A stretch of 64,000 bases of DNA. It comes from Parabacteroides sp. (GTDB taxonomy: Bacteria; Bacteroidota; Bacteroidia; Bacteroidales; Tannerellaceae). The notes beneath the pieces were generated by a model. The model did not search any database. It saw nothing but the letters and a program-made list of their open reading frames with translations, and was not told where the DNA came from. Location: assembly GCA_018054455.1 (NCBI GenBank), contig JAGPJL010000002.1:22046-86045 (forward strand), written 5' to 3'. Of this stretch, positions 45,354 through 53,529 are shown one piece after another; the stretch's first letter is position 1; each line of letters opens with the position of its first letter. The position numbers and the translations under genes are program-made.

Positions 45354-47111
45354 ATGCATACAATATATAATAAAAGCATTTTGCTTTGCTGGTTATTCCT
45401 TCTGGCGATAACCGCTGTAGCTAATACACCTTCGGAAGCCGATTTTAATAAACTGACGAAAACATTTATTTTGAATCCGGATGGTAGTCAGGAGTTTCGT
45501 TGCAGTAAAGAACTTACACTGCACAGTCATCCTGCGATGAACAGCACCTACGGTGAAACATTCATCGTTTATAATCCTGAATTTCAAAAATTAGTGATTC
45601 ATTCGTCTTATACCCGAATGGTTGACGGAACAATAGTTAAGACTCCGGATAACGCATTTAATGAAGTTCTTCCCCGTTTTGCTGCCGGAGCCCCGGCTTA
45701 TAATGAACTGAAAGAGATGGTTGTAACGCATACAGGCCTCGAACTTGGGGCGACTATCTATTTGGATTACTCTGTTATATCTAAGACTGGTTTTTATAAG
45801 AAACTTGATATAGACGAAACTTTACAGGAAAGTTCGCCAGTAAAAGAGTATTCTGTTACAATCTCGGTACCCGAGCAAACAGCAATGTCCTATTCTCTTA
45901 CCGGTGCTTCTGGTATAAAGGTAGTAAAAAATGAACGGAAAGAATCTGGTCAAAAATTAGTGAGCTGGACTTTAAAACAGGTGCCTGCCTCTTTTCATGA
46001 GCCGTATATGCCGGAAAACAATCCTGCTGTTCCGCTCTTATCGGCTTCAACATATTCTTCACGCAAAGACGCTTTGTCTTCACTAAATGAGGGAATTACA
46101 AAAATACGCTCTCTGGAAACTGAAACGTATGCAACTTATATCACGGATAGTCTTGCTGATAATTCTCAAAAGATCAGCGTAATTCTGAATCATGTGCTTT
46201 CTGGAATTACTTATACCCCTGTTCCTCTGGAAGTAACAGGATATACTGTTCGGGAAGCCGATGAAGTTTTACGTTCAGCATACGGAACAATGGCAGAAAA
46301 AGCTAATTTACTTGTAACCATGCTTCGTGCTATTAATGTTCCGGCCGAAATTGTAGCTGTATATCCTGGAACGCTTGAATCATCTGTTTGCGGACTCAAT
46401 GCAATTAAAGAGCTGCTTGTGAAAACAACCCTAAACGGCACTAACTGTTATTTGCCTGTTATTAGCAATTCAGCCTCCCTTCTGCCCTTCAGAGGTAATT
46501 TGGATGTTGTGTGTACATTAACCGGAGAACAAGTTGAAATACTTCCCCAACAAGTTAAAACATCGGCTTCTTATGATATTAATTTATCTGCATCGGAAGC
46601 AAAAGTAAAAGGGATCATTGTTACAACTTTAAATGCATTTCCTATGGATTATGAAACAGCAGTAAAGCAATGGGTTGGTACAAACGATGCAGTGATAAAA
46701 AGAGGTGAGAATGAAACGATTACCATTACTTTTACGGTAAATAAACCAGTTAAAATTGTAAATGGTTATATTATTTACAAACTGCCAGAACTTCCTTATG
46801 CTGCTGTACAGTTAAATAGTAAGCGTAGTACTATTTTTGAAGTTCCGCATCTTTCGGATGAAACTAGTTCGTACAAAATTTCTTTGGCTCCGGATTTAAA
46901 ACTTGAAACTCCAGCTGCGACCAAGACTGTTAACAATGAAGTCGGGAATTTTGATTTAAAAATAACAATGAATGGTTCTCAGGTTACGGTGAACAGGCAA
47001 TGTAAGTTAAAATTGCAGCAAATTTCTCCGTCACTCTATCCGGCATTTAGATCGTTATCAAATGCAACTGAATCTCTGCAAGGAAGAGAGCTGATAATCG
47101 AAGTAAAATAA
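45354..47111 (+). CDS. exported DUF3857 protein with degenerate transglutaminase-like region
   Basis: A 585-residue paralogue of the preceding protein with a signal peptide (about 1-23). Residues about 35-215 are DUF3857. The transglutaminase-like core (about 255-370) is recognisable by position, but the catalytic cysteine is replaced: where the neighbour has GVCKD, this has TMAEK, putting A314 at the cysteine position. The His and Asp motifs are also absent (LLVKTTLNGTNCYLPVIS). It is therefore likely non-catalytic, perhaps binding the same ligand or partnering the active protein. It lies 19 bases after it and is followed by a long non-coding stretch and terminator. Confidence 0.87.
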   Translation: MHTIYNKSILLCWLFLLAITAVANTPSEADFNKLTKTFILNPDGSQEFRCSKELTLHSHPAMNSTYGETFIVYNPEFQKLVIHSSYTRMVDGTIVKTPDNAFNEVLPRFAAGAPAYNELKEMVVTHTGLELGATIYLDYSVISKTGFYKKLDIDETLQESSPVKEYSVTISVPEQTAMSYSLTGASGIKVVKNERKESGQKLVSWTLKQVPASFHEPYMPENNPAVPLLSASTYSSRKDALSSLNEGITKIRSLETETYATYITDSLADNSQKISVILNHVLSGITYTPVPLEVTGYTVREADEVLRSAYGTMAEKANLLVTMLRAINVPAEIVAVYPGTLESSVCGLNAIKELLVKTTLNGTNCYLPVISNSASLLPFRGNLDVVCTLTGEQVEILPQQVKTSASYDINLSASEAKVKGIIVTTLNAFPMDYETAVKQWVGTNDAVIKRGENETITITFTVNKPVKIVNGYIIYKLPELPYAAVQLNSKRSTIFEVPHLSDETSSYKISLAPDLKLETPAATKTVNNEVGNFDLKITMNGSQVTVNRQCKLKLQQISPSLYPAFRSLSNATESLQGRELIIEVK

Positions 47112-47495
47112 TAAACGCAATAACTAAATTTAAACATTAAACACAATTTACTTAGACATGAAGAAATTAATAAATCTTCTTTTCTATTTAAAAAACTTCA
47201 TACTTATTACAAAGTAATATTGAACGGACCAATGAAGGCTTTTCTCTCTCGTAAACTTGAGAGTATATATGATTAAATTTAAAAAAGGTGAATCAAATAT
47301 TTGATTCACCTTTTTTTATACGCCCATAATAGCACAGATTCAATTAAGTTATTTAATATTAGGTAACTACTTATTTGAGAAAAAATTAAATAAACAAATA
47401 TTTTATTTAAAAGTTACAAAACTTTCTTCCTCTTCAAAATTGTTATATAGTAAATGCAGGGATTTATTTGTTTCTTAACTAATTTATAATCGGTC
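47112..47495. other. 384-base intergenic region before GH84 with terminator and tiny frame
   Basis: Contains a 19-codon frame at 47158-47217 (MKKLINLLFYLKNFILITK), a short CTCTC/GAGAG hairpin near 47250-47270, and a strong palindromic terminator at 47281-47316. The remaining AT-rich 180 bases should hold the GH84 promoter, but no clear consensus was found. Confidence 0.5.
47281..47316 (+). terminator. palindromic terminator after the DUF3857 pair
   Basis: A perfect 36-base palindrome: the left arm runs 47281-47298 (AAAAAAGGTGAATCAAAT) and the right arm 47299-47316 is its exact complement, ending in a T run. In practice the central AATATT forms the loop. Confidence 0.85.
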
Positions 47496-50009
47496 ATGAA
47501 AACGCTCATCTATTTTATTATGCTTACCTTGATGTTAGTTGCTCTCAAGGTAAATGCTCAGTATGCATCTTTGCAAATATTTCCTACTCCTCAGGAAATA
47601 ACTGTATCGAATCAAAGTTTTACTCCTTCCTCTTCATATTACATTACAGGGTTAAAATCGCTTGATGCCGATGCCGTGGCTTTAATAAAAGAATCTCTTC
47701 CGGTTATTACTTCAAAGAAAGGACTTCCAATCCGCGTTTCTAAGTTAAAAGACAAGCAATCCGAACTTCAACGTTCAGGTGCGTACAGACTAATAATTCA
47801 GCCTCAGGGAATAGCAATAGAAATAGCAGACGATAGGTCTTTGTTCTATGCAGCGCAGACAATAAAACAATTAATCAAACGAGATGATGAAGGGCGTATT
47901 CTACTTAATCCATGTAAAATTACAGATTATCCTGATGTGAACTTTCGCGGTATTGTTGAAGGTTTTTACGGGAAACCATGGGATTTCGAAGATAGAATGG
48001 ATTTGCTGCGTTATTTTGGAAAACTGAAACTGAACACATACATATATGGTCCTAAAGACGATCCTTATCATCGTTTTCCCTCCTGGCGTGATCCTTATCC
48101 TTCGGTAGAAGCAAAACAAATTATTGATTTAGTTGCAGAAGCCTCACGAAATAAAGTGGATTTTGTATGGGCCATGAATCCTGGGAAAGATATTAAGTGG
48201 AATGCAGAGGATAGCAGTGCTGTATTAAATAAACTTGAAAAAATGTATTCTTTGGGAGTACGAAGCTTTGCCTTGTTTTTTGATGATATTGCCGGGGAAG
48301 GAACTCGTCCGGAAAAACAGGCTGGATTACTTAATTATATAAACAAAGAGTTTGTTCAGAAAAAAGGAGATATTAAACCATTGCTTTTATGCCCTACTGA
48401 GTTTAATCGGGAAGCTTCAACAGCCGGTCCAGATGCCTATCTTGATATTTTGGGAAACCTTCTGGATCCATCCATTCTGATAATGTGGACAGGAGATAAA
48501 GTAGTTGGTGATATTACTCTCGATGGAATTAAATGGGTAAATAATCGAATCAAGCGAAATCCTTTTATATGGTGGAATTTTCCGGTAAGCGATTACGTAC
48601 GCGATCATTTGCTAATGGGACCTGCTTACGGGATTGATAAGAACGCTGAAAATGCCATGAGTGGATTTGTAGCCAATCCAATGGATAAATCAGAAGCTTC
48701 GAAGGTTGGTATCTTTGGTGTTGCTATGTATGCATGGAATTTACAGGAATACGATGCTTATAAATCATGGGAAGAAGCATGCAGATTGTGTATGCCGGAA
48801 GCCCCTATTGCATACCTGACATTTTGTTCACATAACAGTGATCCAGGTCCTAACGGGCATAATTATCGCCGTGAAGAATCTGTTCAAATTAAGCCGGTTG
48901 CCGAATCGTTCTTAAACTCGTTTATGAATGATAAATATCTTGAGATTGAAGCCAGCCAGCTTAATGCCCTGTTTTCACAGATTGCAGTTGCTCCTACAAT
49001 GATATATAGTCAGTCTCCCAACAAAAATTTGATAAAACAAATCAATCCATGGCTTCGTCAGTTCGAGCTTTTAGGTAATGCAGGTACTGCTGCCATGGAA
49101 ATGGCAAATGCTTGGACTGATAAAGACGAAATGGCTTCCTGGCAAAAATATACGACAGTAACTGCTTTGTTAGATAGTATTCATTTGATTGATCGCGATT
49201 TTAATCAAAATGAATTTCAACCTGGCGTAAAAACAGGATCTCTTGTTATAATGCCTTTTATTCAGCAACTATATAAACAAGTAGGAAATGAATTACTTGC
49301 AAAGCATGAAGATATTTATTCGACGGTTGGATCAACTTTGTATTCAAATATAGAGCAATTAAAAACAGAACCCATTTCTGAAAGGAATAATGAAATAGCC
49401 ATTGTTCCTGTTTTTCAGCCCATAAAGATTAAAGCGGGTCAATATGTTGGGATCAAAGTTGCTCCTAACAAAGAAATCGAAACCGCTTCATTCAATTTGC
49501 CTCTTTCTTCAAATGGATGGCGCCTGTTTGAATGTTCTGAAGACGGAGTAAAGTGGACCAGCCTGCAGTTGAATAAAGAAGAAAATGAAGGAGAAAGTGA
49601 AATTGCCAGGTTGAACCCTCAAATACGATATGTACGAATGCGAAATAATTCAAACGCAACCCAATCATTTTTTTTGATGAACTTTTCGCTTCAAACAAAA
49701 ATAATAGAAAAAGTAAAACCGGAATTATTACCATACGATAAAGATTTGAAAACTTATCAGTTGCTTACTGAAAATAATAAGTTAGAAGTCGATTGTAAAG
49801 GTTCCAATGAGGTTCTACTCTTTATGTCTGGTGTTACCGGATATGTAAGAGTAGAAGCTTTGCCCGCCAAAGGAGACAAATTTATTATTTATCAAGGCGG
49901 TGCTGATTTTGTAAAGTTAACCAGTTCTCTCTATGCTGATGCAACTAAGCTTTACATTTCGTCCATTCATACTCAACCTATCAGGATACATGAAATTGTG
50001 AAAAAATAG
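47496..50009 (+). CDS. GH84 family beta-N-acetylglucosaminidase
   Basis: An 837-residue exported enzyme (signal peptide about 1-21). Residues about 25-140 are the GH20b-like N-terminal domain. The GH84 catalytic barrel spans about 148-430, with substrate-site FRGIVEGFYGKPW (150-162), NPGKDIKWN and the catalytic aspartate pair D263-D264 in FALFFDDIAG. The rest (about 460-837) is helical and then beta-rich, possibly carrying an F5/8-type module near 640-720. GH84 enzymes remove O-linked N-acetylglucosamine or process hyaluronan and mucin glycans, by substrate-assisted catalysis. It is not in a polysaccharide-utilisation locus here and is closed by its own terminator. Confidence 0.93.
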   Translation: MKTLIYFIMLTLMLVALKVNAQYASLQIFPTPQEITVSNQSFTPSSSYYITGLKSLDADAVALIKESLPVITSKKGLPIRVSKLKDKQSELQRSGAYRLIIQPQGIAIEIADDRSLFYAAQTIKQLIKRDDEGRILLNPCKITDYPDVNFRGIVEGFYGKPWDFEDRMDLLRYFGKLKLNTYIYGPKDDPYHRFPSWRDPYPSVEAKQIIDLVAEASRNKVDFVWAMNPGKDIKWNAEDSSAVLNKLEKMYSLGVRSFALFFDDIAGEGTRPEKQAGLLNYINKEFVQKKGDIKPLLLCPTEFNREASTAGPDAYLDILGNLLDPSILIMWTGDKVVGDITLDGIKWVNNRIKRNPFIWWNFPVSDYVRDHLLMGPAYGIDKNAENAMSGFVANPMDKSEASKVGIFGVAMYAWNLQEYDAYKSWEEACRLCMPEAPIAYLTFCSHNSDPGPNGHNYRREESVQIKPVAESFLNSFMNDKYLEIEASQLNALFSQIAVAPTMIYSQSPNKNLIKQINPWLRQFELLGNAGTAAMEMANAWTDKDEMASWQKYTTVTALLDSIHLIDRDFNQNEFQPGVKTGSLVIMPFIQQLYKQVGNELLAKHEDIYSTVGSTLYSNIEQLKTEPISERNNEIAIVPVFQPIKIKAGQYVGIKVAPNKEIETASFNLPLSSNGWRLFECSEDGVKWTSLQLNKEENEGESEIARLNPQIRYVRMRNNSNATQSFFLMNFSLQTKIIEKVKPELLPYDKDLKTYQLLTENNKLEVDCKGSNEVLLFMSGVTGYVRVEALPAKGDKFIIYQGGADFVKLTSSLYADATKLYISSIHTQPIRIHEIVKK

Positions 50010-50026
50010 TATCTTTCTGATATATC

Positions 50027-50061
50027 AAAAAAGCTGTTTGTCTCTTGCAAACAGCTTTTTT
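50027..50061 (+). terminator. terminator of the GH84 gene
   Basis: AAAAAAGCTGTTTG (50027-50040) and CAAACAGCTTTTTT (50048-50061) form a perfect 14-base stem with a 7-base loop and a T run. Confidence 0.9.
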
Positions 50062-50117
50062 TGATTTTAGCGTTGACTTATTAATTGAGGTTTAATGCTA
50101 TTTTTACAAATAGTCTC

Positions 50118-50125
50118 TATCTTTG
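50118..50125 (+). promoter_or_regulatory. -7 element of the serB promoter
   Basis: TATCTTTG, 20 bases upstream of the ATG at 50145. It would lie inside the coding region if a start as early as 50085 were used, which supports the later start. The -33 element is not clear. Confidence 0.5.
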
Positions 50126-50144
50126 CCCTTCTAAAAACGAAGAT

Positions 50145-51371
50145 ATGGCACAAACAGATGAGCTTATATTGATTAACATTAACGGGGCAGATCGTCCGGG
50201 TGTAACAGCAGGGTTGACTGAAATACTTGCAAAACATGATGCGCTAATTCTAGATATTGGTCAAGCTGATATTCATAACAATCTATCTCTTGGAATATTA
50301 TTCCAGACAAAAGGAAGCACTTCGGGCGAAATTTTAAAAGAACTTCTTTTTAAAAGTTATGAACTTGGCGTAAATATTCGTTTTAATCCCATATCGGAAG
50401 ATCAATATGACAAGTGGGTTGATATGCAGGGAAAGAACCGCTATATAATTACAATGGTGGCAAGGAAACTTTCTGCTCGCCAGATTGCTGCTGTAACTAA
50501 AATTGTGGCTGATCAGGGAATGAATATCGATGATATAAAAAGATTGACCGGACGGATTCCTCTTGATGAAAATGCACGTACTCCGAAAGCAAGCGTAGAA
50601 TTTTCTGTACGCGGAACACCAAAAGATAAAGAGAAAATGCAAAGCTACTTTATGCAACTATCTTCCGAACTTGAGGTTGATATTTCTTTTCAGGAAGAAA
50701 GTATGTTTCGCAGAATGCGCCGTCTTATTTGCTTTGATATGGATTCAACCTTGATAGAAACTGAGGTTATTGACGAATTAGCAGAAAGAGCTGGCGTTGG
50801 AGAGCAGGTAAAGGCGATTACTGAAGCCGCTATGAGAGGCGAAATTGATTTTTCTGAAAGTTTTCGTCAACGTTGTGCTTTGTTGAAAGGTCTGGATGTG
50901 TCTGTAATGCAGGAAATAGCCGACAACCTTCCCATTACAGAAGGTGTAGATCGATTGATGCGTATTCTTAAAAAAGTAGGTTTTAAAATTGCTATCCTTT
51001 CCGGAGGTTTTTCGTACTTTGGGAATTATTTGAAGCAAAAATATAACATCGACTATGTTTATGCCAACGATCTGGAAATAGTTGACGGGAAACTAACCGG
51101 AAATCATTTAGGTGATATTGTAGATGGAAAACGTAAAGCTGAATTGCTTCGTTTGATAGCTCAGGTAGAAAACGTTGATCTGCGTCAGACAGTTGCAGTT
51201 GGAGATGGAGCAAACGACCTGCCAATGATAAGTATTGCCGGACTTGGAATTGCTTTTCATGCCAAGCCTAAAGTAAAAGCAAATGCCAAACAGTCTATCT
51301 CAACAATCGGACTCGATGGAATTCTTTATTTCTTAGGTTATAAGGATTCTTACTTAGACGAACAAATGTAA
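50145..51371 (+). CDS. serB: phosphoserine phosphatase with N-terminal ACT domains
   Basis: A 408-residue SerB, which dephosphorylates phosphoserine to serine. The frame is open from 50085, but the ATG at 50145 gives MAQTDELILININGADRPG, a normal ACT-domain start. Residues about 5-85 and 98-180 form two ACT-like domains, which in the family can sense amino acids. The HAD phosphatase (190-400) has motif I DMDST (198-202), LSGGFSYF (motif II) and GDGANDLPM (motif IV). It is 16 bases upstream of the Dabb gene and may be co-transcribed with it. Confidence 0.94.
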   Translation: MAQTDELILININGADRPGVTAGLTEILAKHDALILDIGQADIHNNLSLGILFQTKGSTSGEILKELLFKSYELGVNIRFNPISEDQYDKWVDMQGKNRYIITMVARKLSARQIAAVTKIVADQGMNIDDIKRLTGRIPLDENARTPKASVEFSVRGTPKDKEKMQSYFMQLSSELEVDISFQEESMFRRMRRLICFDMDSTLIETEVIDELAERAGVGEQVKAITEAAMRGEIDFSESFRQRCALLKGLDVSVMQEIADNLPITEGVDRLMRILKKVGFKIAILSGGFSYFGNYLKQKYNIDYVYANDLEIVDGKLTGNHLGDIVDGKRKAELLRLIAQVENVDLRQTVAVGDGANDLPMISIAGLGIAFHAKPKVKANAKQSISTIGLDGILYFLGYKDSYLDEQM

Positions 51372-51387
51372 TTAAAATAATAGTATC

Positions 51388-51690
51388 ATGGTTAGACATA
51401 TTGTAATGTTTAAATTAAAGGAATTTGCAACTCCAGCCGAAAAAATGGCAAAGATGCAGGCTATTAAGAATGGATTGGAATCTCTGATTCAAATTATTGA
51501 CGTATTACGTTCAATTCGGGTCGATTTTAACTGCAATCCTGATGAATCATGGGATTTAATTCTTACAACGGAGTTAGATACTTTAGAGGATGTAAAAACG
51601 TATGCTTTACATCCTGCGCACGTAGCAGTAGCCAAAGAATTAATAGGACCTTTCAAGTCAGACAGAGCTTGTGTAGACTATGAATACTAA
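51388..51690 (+). CDS. Dabb (stress-responsive A/B barrel) domain protein
   Basis: A 100-residue single-domain protein: MVRHIVMFKLKE begins the ferredoxin-like barrel and the family's HPAHVAVAKEL motif is near residues 73-83. Dabb proteins are small homodimers of varied or unknown function, some with stress roles and some ligand-binding. It overlaps the next gene by 11 bases and follows serB by 16, so three genes probably share one transcript. Confidence 0.87.
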   Translation: MVRHIVMFKLKEFATPAEKMAKMQAIKNGLESLIQIIDVLRSIRVDFNCNPDESWDLILTTELDTLEDVKTYALHPAHVAVAKELIGPFKSDRACVDYEY

Positions 51691-52171
51691 TACAAGCATA
51701 AAATCATTTGAAATAGAAGAGCGGGTAGAGCAGGCTGTTCAAAATTTTGAAGCAGGCTTTAATTGTGCTCAATCTGTATTTCTTGCTTATTCGGATGTAT
51801 TTGAATTAGATCTGGAGATGGCGAAAAGAATGACTGTTTCATTTGGTGGAGGTGTTGGACGTATGAGGGAAATATGTGGAACAGTTAGTGCCATGGCTAT
51901 GTTAGCCGGTTTCAAATATCCGGTTATTGATATGACCGACCAGCAAGCCCGTACGAGAAACTATGCTATAGTGCAGAAGATGTCAGAAATATTTAAAAGT
52001 AAACATCAAACAATTATATGCAGGGAGTTGATGCCAGATTCTGAAACGCAGTCTACTCCCGCCCCATCTATTCGTACGACCGATTATTACAAGCGTCGCC
52101 CTTGTTCCAAATATGTTGCTGATGCAGCCCGCATTGCAGGACAAATGCTAAAAGGTGAACTTGTGGATTAA
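51680..52171 (+). CDS. C_GCAxxG_C_C family redox protein
   Basis: A 163-residue protein of the C_GCAxxG_C_C family. It has the first cysteine motif FNCAQSVF (C29), glycine-rich SFGGGVGRMREICGTVSA (C66), IICREL (a further cysteine about 114), and a late PCSKYV cysteine (about 147). Conserved cysteines suggest metal or Fe-S binding or redox activity; the function is not established for the family. It overlaps the Dabb gene by 11 bases and is followed by a very strong terminator. Confidence 0.87.
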   Translation: MNTNTSIKSFEIEERVEQAVQNFEAGFNCAQSVFLAYSDVFELDLEMAKRMTVSFGGGVGRMREICGTVSAMAMLAGFKYPVIDMTDQQARTRNYAIVQKMSEIFKSKHQTIICRELMPDSETQSTPAPSIRTTDYYKRRPCSKYVADAARIAGQMLKGELVD

Positions 52172-52180
52172 ACATCTAAT

Positions 52181-52237
52181 TACCAGAATAAAAAAAGACC
52201 TTGATCATTTCGATCAAGGTCTTTTTTTATTCTGGTA
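52181..52237. terminator. 25-base-pair bidirectional terminator
   Basis: The left arm 52181-52205 and right arm 52213-52237 are exact complements over 25 bases (core AAAGACCTTGAT / ATCAAGGTCTTT) with a 7-base loop. A and T runs inside the arms serve the two convergent genes. Confidence 0.92.
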
Positions 52238-52246
52238 TAAAGAAAA

Positions 52247-53467
52247 TTATTGGCCACTCATTTTGGCTTCAATTTCTTTTAATTTATCACCCATGTCAAG
52301 GTTGTAATAGATACCTCTTAAAGCAATCATAAATTCAGATTCTTCAGGTTTCATCTGATGAGCTTTTTCGAAGTAAGGAAGAGCCTTCGTAAAGAAGTCT
52401 TTTGCTACTTTAAGTTCTTCCTGATACTTTTTAGTATCATTAATCATATTTGCTTCTCCTTGTTTGTTAACTCCCTGGTTGTAGTAAACACGACCTAAGT
52501 TTCCAAGAGCGTCAGTATAATTAGGATCTATTTCAAGAGCTTTTTTAAATGATTCTTCTGCCTTGGCAAAATCTTTTAAGCCTGTTTCATATACACGACC
52601 TTTCACATCGAAAAGCTGAGCATTATTAGGAGTTTTAGCAATAGCTGTATTCAAATATTCAATAGCCTTATCATTTCTATTTGAATAAATGTAATTATTG
52701 ATAAGACTCAAAAGGTAATACTGTTCTTCAGGGAAAAGGGTAAGACCTTCTTCAAGAGTCTTTTCCAGGTTTACAGTATCTTTAGCTTGTTCATATTCAT
52801 AGCAAAGGTATTGATAAACATCATTGCGTCTGTAATCAAATTTCTTAGCATTTTCAAGGCTACTGATCGCCAATTTAGAATCCTGCATCTGAGTAGCAGC
52901 AACAGCAGCATAAAATTGAACTGTCATAAAGTTTGAATCTCTGGCAGCAACGGCTTCACCTTTGAACATTTCGTGATCCGAAATTTTCAAATAATGATCA
53001 AAGAAAGTATAAGCTTTCTTATAATCTTTCTGGTCAAAGTAATAAGCTCCACCATTTATATAATAGATATGATTGGCACCTAAAATACCCTTAATATCCT
53101 TTACAAATTTAGGTTTTACTTTTCCCTTTTCGTTAGGTTGCTGATCCAAAGTATAAGCCTTTTCAAAATAAGGAAGAATACTCAACAATGCATCATACAT
53201 TACAGGTTCATTAGGCTTTTGTCCCAAAATTTGTTTTGTTCTTTCTGCATCAAACTGTTGATTCTCAATAAATCCAGCTACAAACCATGTTTTAGGATCG
53301 TCTTTTGATTCAGCGTTTTCTAATGTACCTTTGATAAGATTTCTTGCTTCTGTGAAGTCAGGACTAGTCCCTTTCACAATACTCTGAGCAGTGTTCACGT
53401 CTTTTTTCTGAGCAAAAGAAGCCGATGCAACAACACAGAGAGCAACTGTTAATAATAATCGTTTCAT
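52247..53467 (-). CDS. exported tetratricopeptide repeat protein
   Basis: A 406-residue protein with a signal peptide (about 1-19, ending SFAQ) and at least six TPR-like repeats across about 55-400. The clearest are KDYKKAYTFFDHYLK, NDKAIEYLNTAIAKTPNN, and FAKAEESFKKALEIDPNY followed by LGNLGRVYYNQG. It should be periplasmic and mediate protein contacts. It follows gyrA by 62 bases on the same strand, with no terminator seen between them, so read-through is possible. No specific function is deducible. Confidence 0.88.
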   Translation of the reverse strand: MKRLLLTVALCVVASASFAQKKDVNTAQSIVKGTSPDFTEARNLIKGTLENAESKDDPKTWFVAGFIENQQFDAERTKQILGQKPNEPVMYDALLSILPYFEKAYTLDQQPNEKGKVKPKFVKDIKGILGANHIYYINGGAYYFDQKDYKKAYTFFDHYLKISDHEMFKGEAVAARDSNFMTVQFYAAVAATQMQDSKLAISSLENAKKFDYRRNDVYQYLCYEYEQAKDTVNLEKTLEEGLTLFPEEQYYLLSLINNYIYSNRNDKAIEYLNTAIAKTPNNAQLFDVKGRVYETGLKDFAKAEESFKKALEIDPNYTDALGNLGRVYYNQGVNKQGEANMINDTKKYQEELKVAKDFFTKALPYFEKAHQMKPEESEFMIALRGIYYNLDMGDKLKEIEAKMSGQ

Positions 53468-53529
53468 TGCGATTGTAATTTGAAATTAATATACTTTATT
53501 GTTTAAAAATTATTTTAGAATGTAGATAG

